A stretch of 64,000 nt of DNA, taken from assembly GCA_025963635.1 (NCBI GenBank), contig JAOQAK010000056.1:1-64000 (forward strand). Reading direction: 5' to 3'. The translations under genes and the position numbers were made by a program. The notes under the pieces are model-generated. The model was not told where the DNA came from, did no database searches, and saw only the letters and a program-made list of their open reading frames with translations. Source of the stretch: Ferruginibacter sp. (GTDB lineage: Bacteria; Bacteroidota; Bacteroidia; Chitinophagales; Chitinophagaceae). Shown here in pieces: positions 55,903-64,000 of this stretch. Positions within the stretch are counted from its first letter, which is position 1, and each line of letters starts with the position of its first letter.

Positions 55903-57582
55903 ATGAAACATATTTACCTGTTCATAACTATTGCAATGCGGTTTAGCGCAGATACTGTAAAAGCTCAATGGAACGGCAATCCGGCGATTGCCGGCAATCC
56001 GGTTTCCAGGGCGTTATTTTCCGAAACAAAGCCACGTTGCATATCCGACGGAGCCGGGGGCATGCTGTGTATATGGAGCGGAAACGGAGGATTTTACGCT
56101 CAGCGAAAAACATCATCCGGTGCGATAGTGTGGTCCGCAATTGATAAGCCAATTCAAATATTATCAGGAATCAACGGAAATATTTTTGACATGATACCAG
56201 ATGGTGGCGGTGGGGCTTATGTTTCTATACAGCAAAATACCACGGACACTACTACCAACATATATGTTCAGCACCTCAAAAATGATGGCACATTGCCGTA
56301 TGGCCCATTTGGTATCAGAGTTAATCCGCTAAATAATCATTATAACACCGATCCGAAAATATGTTGTGACGCTACCGGTATTATCGTAACCTGGGGCGAA
56401 GAAATCAGGAATAATGCTACGTTTCCACCAACCTATTTGTATGCCCAGGTATATGCCCAACGGTATGATCCGTCCGGTGTTCCACAATGGGGCAGTAACG
56501 GAATGCAGGTAAGCACAGCCCCGGGCTACAAGAATACACCAGAAATTATAAGTGACGATAACGGAGGAGCCTTTATCGCGTTCACGGATTACAGAAATGC
56601 AGATCTCCGCTATGTTTACGCATATTATAACCTGGATATTTATGCTCAGCATATCAGTAAAACCGGATCTCGTTTATGGGGAACGACGGATTTGGTCATC
56701 TCAAACGATTCCTCAAACCAAAATGTGTATGTAAATTACTATCCTCATCCAGCCAAATCTATGATTAGTGATAGCGCAGGCGGGTTTATAATTGTGTATG
56801 CAAATGATTTTTCAAATCCTGCGCTATTCGCACAAAGAGTAAATGCCACAGGACAACTTTTATTTGGCAAAGGTGTATTACTGTCTTCAGCAAAGCTCAA
56901 CGAACGACCATATTTAAATATCGTAAGTGATGGTGAAGGTGGCGTGGTTGCCTGTTGGGGTGAATGGGTTAATTCGCAAAATAATTATGTTCGTGCACAG
57001 CGGGTATCCTCCACAGGTGGCCTTGTATGGGGTGCCAGCCCGGTAATCGTCTGCCCCGTCGCAGATGAAAATTTTAATCACGACGAGATTGGAATGGCGC
57101 GTGATAACTTACGAAATGTTTTCATCACGTGGCATTCCGGCCCTTTTGGAACGAATATGGTGCGAGCACAAAAATTGAACAATGCAGGCGTACCGCAATG
57201 GGCCTCTGCAATAGACATTTGCACCAACCAGGATGCGAACCCTTCTTTTGTAAGTCTTGCACCCGGGGATAATAATTCTATGATAGCTGTGTGGCAGGAT
57301 TCGAGAAATCAAGCGACTTCCGGTAGTGATATTTATGCCATCAAAATTTTATCAAACGGAAACCTGGCTGACAATCCAGCCCAGGCATTTTTTACTACAA
57401 CCAATGGTAATTGGAATGACCCGTCTGTATGGACTTCCGGCCAGGTGCCTGATGCGAATGCTGACGTGGTGGTTCGCAATCAAATAACAGTCACTGTGGA
57501 CGCAGCTTGTAATTCACTTAGTGTACAGCAACCCGGTAAAATAACCATTGCGCCGGGAGTTTCATTTGATATTAAACATTGA
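55903..57582 (+). CDS. Secreted beta-propeller protein with C-terminal G8-like module
   Basis: This 559-residue protein has a signal-like start (MKHIYLFITIAMRFSADTVK). Repeats of the form SDGAGGMLCIW, YAQRxxxxGxxxW (YAQRKTSSGAIVWS, YAQRYDPSGVPQWG, YAQHISKTGSRLWG, AQRVSSTGGLVWG) indicate propeller blades over residues 30-490. The C-terminus, about 500-558 (NGNWNDPSVWTSGQVPDANA), matches the N-terminal domain of the protein at 31484. It is probably secreted or surface-attached. Function unknown. Confidence 0.75.
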   Translation: MKHIYLFITIAMRFSADTVKAQWNGNPAIAGNPVSRALFSETKPRCISDGAGGMLCIWSGNGGFYAQRKTSSGAIVWSAIDKPIQILSGINGNIFDMIPDGGGGAYVSIQQNTTDTTTNIYVQHLKNDGTLPYGPFGIRVNPLNNHYNTDPKICCDATGIIVTWGEEIRNNATFPPTYLYAQVYAQRYDPSGVPQWGSNGMQVSTAPGYKNTPEIISDDNGGAFIAFTDYRNADLRYVYAYYNLDIYAQHISKTGSRLWGTTDLVISNDSSNQNVYVNYYPHPAKSMISDSAGGFIIVYANDFSNPALFAQRVNATGQLLFGKGVLLSSAKLNERPYLNIVSDGEGGVVACWGEWVNSQNNYVRAQRVSSTGGLVWGASPVIVCPVADENFNHDEIGMARDNLRNVFITWHSGPFGTNMVRAQKLNNAGVPQWASAIDICTNQDANPSFVSLAPGDNNSMIAVWQDSRNQATSGSDIYAIKILSNGNLADNPAQAFFTTTNGNWNDPSVWTSGQVPDANADVVVRNQITVTVDAACNSLSVQQPGKITIAPGVSFDIKH

Positions 57583-57733
57583 ATGTTATCTGCCGTTTAA
57601 GTAAGAATGTGCCCGGTTTAATTGATCCGAATCAGCCACAGGATGCCGTACTTGTCTCCCTCGTTACAACCCGATAGCTCAAAGTTCAACAACCGTTAGC
57701 CATTTCCGGTTTAAAAATGCTTATACTTGAAAT

Positions 57734-58288
57734 ATGATTGAAGATATTTTATCTGTAAGAGAAATCGAACAACCAGACATAGAACTCATTGCATCGTATT
57801 GGTTGAATTCGGACAAGTCGCACCTTGCAAACATGGGTGTAGACACGAATAAACTACCAACGAAAGATCAATTTGTGACTTATATGAACGCCCAGCTTGA
57901 AATGCCTATTGAGCAAAAACAATCCTACTGTGTTATTTGGCAGCGAAATAATACTCCTATAGGCCATTCAAACACCCGGCCCACAACTTTTGGCAAAGAA
58001 GCATTCATGCACTTACACCTATGGGAAACAGGTTTAAGGAAAAAGGGGATGGGTTATGAATTCGTGAAATTAACCCTAGCATATTTCTTTGAAAACTTAA
58101 GGTTAAAAGATCTTTACTGTGAGCCCTATGCATTGAATGCTGCGCCAAATAAAATAATGCAAAAGGCGGGGTTTGAATTGGTAAAAGATTACATTACGAC
58201 ACCCGGACCTTCTAATTTTGAACAGCCAGTAAAACAATGGCATTTGACGTATAAAAAGTTCATAAAACTGTACAAAACGGGTACATAA
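57734..58288 (+). CDS. GNAT-family acetyltransferase
   Basis: A 184-residue protein with the GNAT order: SYCVIWQRNNTPIGHSNTRP (strands), MHLHLWETGLRKKGMGYEFV (acetyl-CoA loop with RKKGMG), LKDLYCEPYALNAAPNKIMQ (donor-binding Asn) and KAGFELVKDY. It is probably an N-acetyltransferase of unknown acceptor. It is preceded by the cassette-type core GTTAGCC at 57695-57701. Confidence 0.88.
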   Translation: MIEDILSVREIEQPDIELIASYWLNSDKSHLANMGVDTNKLPTKDQFVTYMNAQLEMPIEQKQSYCVIWQRNNTPIGHSNTRPTTFGKEAFMHLHLWETGLRKKGMGYEFVKLTLAYFFENLRLKDLYCEPYALNAAPNKIMQKAGFELVKDYITTPGPSNFEQPVKQWHLTYKKFIKLYKTGT

Positions 58289-58754
58289 TATTGCCGTTGC
58301 AAGTCACTCGCAATTTGTAAAAAAACATATCATTTAGAAGGTGGCATTTAGAAAATGTTTTCGAGTAAATTATACTGCAACAGGGGTAAAACAGAGAACT
58401 TGCTAAAACCCTGGTAGAAACGAATTGCCTTAGTGCTTTGACCTTATTATCTTCAATGATGAGAATGCGCTGTGTTGCTGGTTGATCAATTTCCAATATT
58501 TTTCTTTGTTTCACTATGATTAATATTTTACTATCAAGTGTTTAGGTTAAAAAGGACACTTCAATGAACGGACATTGCCCTGTTTCAAAAAAGCCGTATG
58601 GTCTTTTCAATTTTTTGTATTGAGCGCCTTGTATCCTTGTGTTGGCAGCCAGCAGTGACAAGCAAAATATCGTCAGCCAACAATAAAGCTGCAAAACACG
58701 GCCACGACATTATCACGCCGGTTTAAATCGCTTATTCATAATTACATTTGTAGC
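58289..58754. other. Intergenic; possible remnant of a response-regulator-like gene
   Basis: A minus-strand ORF (58260-58514) reads QPATQRILIIEDNKVKAL near its start, recalling a receiver domain, but it ends after about 84 residues without further motifs and overlaps the GNAT end. It is treated as a possible fragment. From about 58560 there are cassette-spacer-like words (GTTGGCAGCCAGCAGTG at about 58643) before trpS. Confidence 0.35.
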
Positions 58755-59849
58755 ATGGGAAATGCAAAAAGACGGTTGCTAACTGGTGAAAGGCCGACAG
58801 GGAAATTGCACCTGGGACATTACGTTGGCACAATTCAAAACAGGGTAAAACTTCACAAGGATTATGAATGCTTTTTCATAATTGCAGACCTTCACATGCT
58901 CACAACGAAAAATGCGAAGGAGGACATACAAAAGACAGCAGAGAACGCAAGATTTTTGGTCTTAGATAACTTGTCATCTGGTGTTAACCCTGACTTCGCA
59001 ACCTTTTATCTTCAATCATCGATCCCTGAAGTTTGTGAAATGAATACTTTGTTTCAAAACCTGGTTACGGTGCCACGACTTGAAAGAATACCGAGTTTAA
59101 AGGAAATGGCAAGAGCTGCCGGTAAATCTGAAATGCCTTATGGACTGTTAGGTTACCCGGTTTTGCAGTCGGCTGATATACTTTGTGTGAAGGGAGAATT
59201 GGTTCCTGTTGGAAAAGATAATGCAGCTCATGTTGAAATAACCCGTGAGATCGCAAAACGGTTTAATCATCTATATGGCGAGGTGTTTCCTATTCCGGGT
59301 ATATTAATTGGTGATGTACCTTCTTTGGTTGGAACCGATGGCCAGGCAAAAATGAGCAAGAGCCTTAATAATGCAATCTACCTTTCTGATGATGAAAAAA
59401 CAGTTGACAAAAAAGTAATGAGCATGTTCACGGACCCTAACCGGGTTAGTGCCGATGTGCCTGGGAAGGTTGACGGCAACCCTGTTTTTATTTATCATGA
59501 GATTTTTAACCCAAATAAAATTGAGGTTGAAGATTTAAAAGGACGTTACAAATCAGGAAAGGTTGGAGATGTGGAAGTAAAACAAAAACTATCGAAAGCG
59601 CTTAATAACTTTCTAAATCCTATTCGTGAGCGCAGAAACAATTTTGAAAATCAAAAAGGCTACATAGATGAACTCATTTATGAAGGGACGAAGAAGGTTA
59701 GAAAGGAAGTGCAGAAGACACTGTATGAAATGAGAAAATCAATGGGCTTTGTTTCTTCATGGAGAAGTATTGAAAGAAAGGCAAATGATAGAGCAAAATC
59801 CAAAGATCATGTTGATGGTTCAGCTTCATCAAATGCAGCACAGTCTTAA
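58755..59849 (+). CDS. trpS: Tryptophan--tRNA ligase, probable accessory type
   Basis: This 364-residue class I synthetase has the HIGH-type motif TGKLHLGHY near residue 15 and KMSKS in [18 protein letters not shown]. The N-terminal [20 protein letters not shown] differs from the usual Bacteroidota type and resembles the type seen in Firmicutes, from family memory. It charges tRNA-Trp. The C-terminal end is extended by about 30 residues ([20 protein letters not shown]). Located at the end of the accessory block, it may be a second copy or a resistance allele. Confidence 0.9.
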   Translation: MGNAKRRLLTGERPTGKLHLGHYVGTIQNRVKLHKDYECFFIIADLHMLTTKNAKEDIQKTAENARFLVLDNLSSGVNPDFATFYLQSSIPEVCEMNTLFQNLVTVPRLERIPSLKEMARAAGKSEMPYGLLGYPVLQSADILCVKGELVPVGKDNAAHVEITREIAKRFNHLYGEVFPIPGILIGDVPSLVGTDGQAKMSKSLNNAIYLSDDEKTVDKKVMSMFTDPNRVSADVPGKVDGNPVFIYHEIFNPNKIEVEDLKGRYKSGKVGDVEVKQKLSKALNNFLNPIRERRNNFENQKGYIDELIYEGTKKVRKEVQKTLYEMRKSMGFVSSWRSIERKANDRAKSKDHVDGSASSNAAQS

Positions 59850-60086
59850 TCTAAACTTTAAACGAACAGAAGGTCAATAACATATTCCAGGGCTCATGGT
59901 GTCAGTAAAAAAAATCATCCAAGCCAATGAATATATGAATAGAAAGTAATAACGTTCAGTAAGCCTGATTGCAAAATAATATAGGGGCATTTCAATTTTT
60001 TGATATCTTACCCTACATTGCATTTGAAAAATATTGTCTGGGACATGGCCATACATGCGTCATCATTATTAAATTTAGATAGTAAA

Positions 60087-61055
60087 ATGAAAGCGGCAGT
60101 TCGTTCAAAATATGGTTTACCTGGAAATTTAAGCATTAAAGAGCTTGAAATACCAACTCCAAATGACAATGAGGTGCTGATAAGAGTTCATGCCAGCACG
60201 GTAAACAGGAGCGATTGCCATGTGCTTTCCGGCCGTCCATTGCTTATGAGACTGTTTACAGGATTGTTTGAACCACGGTCATCAATCATCGGATCAGACT
60301 TTACGGGTGAAATAGCTGCTACAGGTTCAAATGTACAATTGTTTAAAACCGGCGATAAGATCATGGGGTTCGGTGGCGGTTTTGGTTGCGGCTCTCATGC
60401 TCAGTATTTTACATTACCGGAAACAAAGGCAGCAAAAACAATCCTTGCCATGCCTGTCAACATAACTTATGAGGAGGCTGCAGCTTGTTTGGAAGGAGCA
60501 GTGTATGCTGCTTCAGGTATCCTGCAATTTAAACCCATCGCCGGCCAAAAAGCACTAGTGTATGGTGCCACGGGCGCAATCGGTTCGTCGTATGTTCAAT
60601 TTTTAAAATACTATCAGGTTTATATAACAGCGGTATGCAGTGCTGAAAACATACCGTTGGTGAAATCATTGGGTGCAGATAAGATAATTGATTATAAAAA
60701 AGACGATTTCACGAAAGACAACGAGCGATACGATTTTGTTTTTGATGCAGTTGGCAAAAGTAGTTTTATCAAATGCAAAAAATTATTAAAGGAGAAGGGA
60801 ATTTATACTTCATCAAATGGTGCAATCAATTTATTGTGGGTGCTCATTACACCACTATTCGGAAAGAAAAAAGTCTGTTTCCCTGGCACAAAGAGTATAA
60901 AGGAAGGACTCATCTTTATCAAAGCCCTGGTTGAAAAAGGAAATTTCAAACCCGTGATAGACAGAAAATATCCATTACAAAAAATAGCGGAAGCGTATGA
61001 ATATGTAGCCGCCGGTCAGAAAATCGGCAATGTTATCATTACTATGGATGCTTAG
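60087..61055 (+). CDS. Zinc-type quinone oxidoreductase/alcohol dehydrogenase-like
   Basis: From ATG 60087 the protein is 322 residues (MKAAVRSKYGLPGNLSIKEL). It has the MDR fold: VLIRVHASTVNRSDCHVLSG, VYGATGAIGSSYVQFLKYY (Rossmann motif), SLGADKIIDYKKDDF. The catalytic zinc ligands are not conserved, so it belongs to the NADPH quinone-reductase-like branch. An upstream ATG at 60000 would add 29 residues unlike the family. The substrate is unknown. Confidence 0.9.
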   Translation: MKAAVRSKYGLPGNLSIKELEIPTPNDNEVLIRVHASTVNRSDCHVLSGRPLLMRLFTGLFEPRSSIIGSDFTGEIAATGSNVQLFKTGDKIMGFGGGFGCGSHAQYFTLPETKAAKTILAMPVNITYEEAAACLEGAVYAASGILQFKPIAGQKALVYGATGAIGSSYVQFLKYYQVYITAVCSAENIPLVKSLGADKIIDYKKDDFTKDNERYDFVFDAVGKSSFIKCKKLLKEKGIYTSSNGAINLLWVLITPLFGKKKVCFPGTKSIKEGLIFIKALVEKGNFKPVIDRKYPLQKIAEAYEYVAAGQKIGNVIITMDA

Positions 61056-61164
61056 CCATTTGTTGAAAATTTTATAACGGCAACATTAAAAGGACATTAA
61101 CACCGATAACAATTGCAAAACAAAAACGCAACCAGCTAACCTGTTTTACCTTTTCTGGCATTAA

Positions 61165-61914
61165 CTATTTATTATTCCATTTAAACTTCTTAATCCCTAC
61201 ACCGGAAAATACAGCGGCATAGCCAATGGCAACAAGCAGGGCCATCGTAGCCTCATTATTCCATGTAGTTGGCTCCATACCAGCCGAAATAATATGCTTC
61301 ACCGTTCCATACGGGCTCCACAGAGATATTTGTTTTACCTTTTCGCCTAAGATGCCAAACTCGCCAAACATACCTACCATTATAAATAGAAAATACACCA
61401 GCCGGCTGGTAGAGTTCACCGTTTCGGGGTTTTGAATCAGTCCTACGATCACCTGGCCGAGTCCCAGGTATAAAATTCCACCAATGATGGCCGTAAAAAA
61501 TGTAAAGAGATACCCTGCTACAGGAAGTGTAATATGATCAATATAAAATCCTGCTAAAAAAACCAGCAGGGTCAACAACAAGATCATCATCAGTTGTACC
61601 GTAAGCCTGCTTGCCATAATGCTCCAGCTGGCTACAGGCGCTACCCGAAGGCGTTGGAAGATCCCTTTATCACGATCCCTCGCAATACTATTGGAATATC
61701 CCATAAGTCCGATGGCCACCAAGCCAATGGTAATACAACTGGAAAGCGCAAATGCACCGCCCAGTTTATCGACGATATCTTTCCATGAGATAAGGATAAT
61801 TACAGGAACCAGCAGCACCAGCACAAAGGAGCGCCGGTTACGCCATTGGGTGGTAAGATCTGCACGTAGCAAAGCAGCAAATACTGCCGAAGTTTTAGGT
61901 ATGTTCACTTCCAT
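61165..61914 (-). CDS. ABC-2 type transporter permease
   Basis: This 249-residue protein has about six transmembrane helices: around 28-44, 55-75, 108-132, 140-160, 170-185 and 225-240. It follows the ATPase gene by 14 bp, so the two form one operon and an ABC exporter. The family (ABC2_membrane) exports drugs, lipids or polysaccharides. The substrate is unknown. Confidence 0.88.
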   Translation of the reverse strand: MEVNIPKTSAVFAALLRADLTTQWRNRRSFVLVLLVPVIILISWKDIVDKLGGAFALSSCITIGLVAIGLMGYSNSIARDRDKGIFQRLRVAPVASWSIMASRLTVQLMMILLLTLLVFLAGFYIDHITLPVAGYLFTFFTAIIGGILYLGLGQVIVGLIQNPETVNSTSRLVYFLFIMVGMFGEFGILGEKVKQISLWSPYGTVKHIISAGMEPTTWNNEATMALLVAIGYAAVFSGVGIKKFKWNNK

Positions 61915-61928
61915 AGTTTACAATTTTT

Positions 61929-62705
61929 TTAGGAACGGATAGTTTCGCCGGTAAGGCCAATAAATACATCTTCCAGTGTAATTTTGCCCCTGCGGGATGC
62001 ACTGACTACCGCAGGGTTTTCGCGGTAAGTATCTATTAATGATTGTGGCGTATCAATTACAAGGATGGCGCCATGATCAATGATGGCGATGCGGTCGCAA
62101 ACCGCTTCGGCTTCTTCCATCGAGTGCGTGGTAAGGATAATTGTATGGCCTTTTTCACGCAATACTTCCATGCGTTCCCACAGTTGTCTTCTGCTTTGCG
62201 GGTCAAGGCCCGAGGTTGGTTCATCCAATAATACAAGGGTAGGGTTGTGGAGGGTGGCAATGGCGAGCGATACCCGCTGCTGTTGACCGCCGGATAATTG
62301 CCCGAATTTTTTATCAGCCGCATCTTCCAGTTTAATTGACTGCAGGATGCCGGCCAATTTATCAGCGGGCATTGCCACACCATAAATACCCGCATACAAT
62401 TGGATGATCTCACCCACTTTCAATTCAGGCTGAAAACTGGTGAATTGCAATTGTACCCCAAGCGCAGCACGTGCATGGCGTGGCTTTTCCTTCATGTCAA
62501 AACCGGCTACGACAATCGTTCCGCTGCGTGGTTTCAACAAACCTTCCACAGCACTCAGGGTACTGGTTTTACCGGCGCCATTGGGACCGAGCAAACCAAA
62601 GATCTCTCCCGGCCGCAGGGTGAAGGAAATATCTTTAACAGCATGGAACGAACCGTAGTAAACATTCAGCCCGGTTACCTCCAGCACATTCATTTGTTCT
62701 TGCAT
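61929..62705 (-). CDS. ABC transporter ATP-binding protein
   Basis: From ATG 62705 the protein is 258 residues. It has Walker A LLGPNGAGKTSTL, signature LSGGQQQRVSLA, Walker B LVLLDEPTSGLDP and H-loop ILTTHSMEE. The frame is open to 62825, but the extra 40 residues are not part of the family. It is the partner of the ABC-2 permease at 61165 in an exporter. Confidence 0.93.
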   Translation of the reverse strand: MQEQMNVLEVTGLNVYYGSFHAVKDISFTLRPGEIFGLLGPNGAGKTSTLSAVEGLLKPRSGTIVVAGFDMKEKPRHARAALGVQLQFTSFQPELKVGEIIQLYAGIYGVAMPADKLAGILQSIKLEDAADKKFGQLSGGQQQRVSLAIATLHNPTLVLLDEPTSGLDPQSRRQLWERMEVLREKGHTIILTTHSMEEAEAVCDRIAIIDHGAILVIDTPQSLIDTYRENPAVVSASRRGKITLEDVFIGLTGETIRS

Positions 62706-62867
62706 CTTAATTAATCTTTTGATCTGTTTCGCCAAAGATGTAAATAAATACTTTAAAGCCCAACAAAACTTAGGCAATATATCCCGGCAGACCGGCAAAC
62801 ATCGGGTAATCGAAGATGAATGCAAAACTTTAAAAGGGTATTAACATAAGTTAACCCGTATGCATAA

Positions 62868-63155
62868 TTAATCGTGCATTCGTGGAGGTGATCCAAAGGT
62901 TTGAACCTCTAATTTTGTTCCGATAAAAAACATCTGCATCAGCAGCCCCAGCTCGCCGATGGTAGCAATGGTATCCGGCTTTCTGAAGATCTGCACACCA
63001 TACGGCCCAAGCAACAAGCCCGCAACAATATACGCCACGAAATACGGCTGATGTAATTTTTTCATGATCAGCCCAATCAATAAAATTGCTAACAGCATCA
63101 ACACAATGCTATTGAGCAATTCACCTAATCCGTTAACATACAATGGGATCATCAC
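62868..63155 (-). pseudogene. Truncated Kef-type cation:proton antiporter (N-terminal fragment)
   Basis: A 95-residue fragment with three transmembrane helices: LLNSIVLMLLAILLIGLIM, VAYIVAGLLLGPYG and GLLMQMFFIGTKLEV. This is the start of CPA2 monovalent cation/proton antiporters (KefB/YbaL), which are usually 380 residues or more. It stops after 84 family-like residues with SPPRMHD, so it looks like a pseudogene or a gene end broken by a rearrangement. Confidence 0.7.
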
Positions 63156-63223
63156 AAACTGCTTTAAACAACAAAAGTTGCCCTATTACAAGCAACTTCT
63201 GTGTACGCTCACAATTAATTATT

Positions 63224-63679
63224 TTAGGAGATCTGAATCAACCTTGGTGGCTTTTGTTTTGCAGTTTCTTTTTTTGGAACCACCAGGTGCAAAACGCCAT
63301 CTTCGTATTTAGCCGCTATTTTTTCAGTATCCACTACATCTTTCTGCAAGGTGAAAGTTCTTAAAAAAGATTCGTAGCTAAATTCACGGCGAATAAATTT
63401 CATCTCCTCCTGCTTTTCCTCTTTTTGGTTGGCCTTTTCAGAACTAATAGTGAGCACATTGCCGTCCAGTTGAACTTTGAAATCGTTTTTAGTCATACCT
63501 GGTGCTGCCACTTCCACTTCGTAATTGTCCGGTGTTTCCTTAATGTTTACAGAAGGGATAGTAGTGTTGGTGTCAGAATAATTCGTCAAACCCCAATTAA
63601 AAATGTCACGGTTAAGGAAATCATCAAAAAGTGCAGGGAATTGGTTCAGCAGGTTGCTGTTTCTCTTTACGATTGTCAT
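63224..63679 (-). CDS. Hsp20/alpha-crystallin small heat-shock protein
   Basis: From ATG 63679 the protein is 151 residues, with an N-terminal DDFLNRDIFNWG and an alpha-crystallin domain of about 100 residues: NYEVEVAAPGMTKNDFKVQL, VLTISSEKANQKEEKQEEMK, ADGVLHLVVPKKE-type sequence (here EDGVLHLVVPKKE). It ends IQIS. It is a holdase chaperone. A strong AAGGAGG 5 nt before ATG 63679 decides this start over GTG 63685; such a strong ribosome-binding site is unusual here. Confidence 0.93.
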   Translation of the reverse strand: MTIVKRNSNLLNQFPALFDDFLNRDIFNWGLTNYSDTNTTIPSVNIKETPDNYEVEVAAPGMTKNDFKVQLDGNVLTISSEKANQKEEKQEEMKFIRREFSYESFLRTFTLQKDVVDTEKIAAKYEDGVLHLVVPKKETAKQKPPRLIQIS

Positions 63680-64000
63680 AATCACCTCCTTTTTAATTTG
63701 GTTATGAAAATTATTTTAAAAAATACCCAACAACTCCAATGCCATTTCCGGCCCGGCTGAATAACGATGAAATTTTTTCTTGAAAAAAGAAATTTTGACA
63801 TTTTGAAAAGTCATGTTTTCAGTTGCACAGAATGGAGCCGGTTTGTAAGTGCGGGTATGCTTAGCAGTGAATAGCAACACCTATCATCCCCGGGACCGAA
63901 GCCACACCCTTTGTAAGGTTAGTCACCCGGTAATGAAACTTAGTATTAGATGTACTGCACCGGACACAATGTTTCGAGGCGAAATGTTCATCTTCTTTTG
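63680..64000. other. Intergenic, no gene seen
   Basis: This stretch holds the Hsp20 ribosome-binding site (AAGGAGG on the minus strand, 63684-63694 region). Otherwise no ORF, tRNA or clear hairpin was recognised. Confidence 0.5.

Noticed and set aside
1..64000. Search for CRISPR arrays, tRNA genes and a tyrosine recombinase/IntI
   Set aside because: No regularly spaced identical repeats with unique spacers, no cloverleaf was recognised and no ORF shows the integrase RHRY motifs. The absence of intI is the main weakness of the integron idea.

Overview
The window looks like a chromosome segment of a Bacteroidota bacterium, most probably a Chitinophagaceae relative. The evidence is a Y_Y_Y/propeller sensor kinase, LytS-type kinases without adjacent regulators, outer-membrane beta-barrels, TSP3/OmpA proteins, few Shine-Dalgarno sequences, and TAnnTTTG-like promoter boxes. 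The assignment rests on gene content only; no rRNA or other taxonomic marker is present.

Region 1 (1-29 kb) is mostly stable chromosome. It opens with the 3' end of a group II intron and a cluster of GGCGAGTC hairpin repeats. These are followed by a glycosyltransferase, a lipoprotein cytochrome c, two overlapping LytS-type kinases (the first degenerate), and a 1020-residue propeller sensor whose phospho-acceptor His appears lost. Then come mannonate dehydratase with a dicarboxylate symporter, an OmpA/TSP3 protein, a zinc alcohol dehydrogenase, a RibD-C/DHFR-like protein followed by an attC-like hairpin, two PAP2 phosphatases, an NtrB/NtrC-type pair, and a TSP3 lipoprotein. The region ends with a two-gene module whose upstream region carries eight TGTAAACA boxes.

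Region 2 (29.5-58.7 kb) is accessory DNA and visibly more AT-rich in its first part. Mostly single, unrelated genes, largely on the + strand, are separated by long non-coding stretches. The cargo includes a UDG-like protein, an SH3/zinc-ribbon protein, G8-like secreted proteins, a Gabija-like OLD-nuclease plus UvrD-helicase pair, VOC, SRPBCC, DUF1569 and GNAT proteins, a second RibD-C protein, an MFS transporter, beta-barrels and a second-type TrpRS. Several spacers are related imperfect palindromes with paired outer and inner arms and a GTT(R)-like right end. This layout resembles integron cassettes with attC sites, although no integrase lies in the window. The array has been invaded by an 1883-nt group II intron and by remnants of REP-associated (RAYT/Y1) transposases with a three-copy flanking repeat.

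Region 3 (58.7-64 kb) returns to chromosomal-type genes: a zinc-type oxidoreductase, an ABC-2 exporter pair, a truncated Kef-type antiporter and Hsp20.

The most notable points are the attC-like cassette array carrying a Gabija-like defence pair, the intron that precisely splits a palindrome, the hairpin family with a compensatory base change, and the TGTAAACA operator array.
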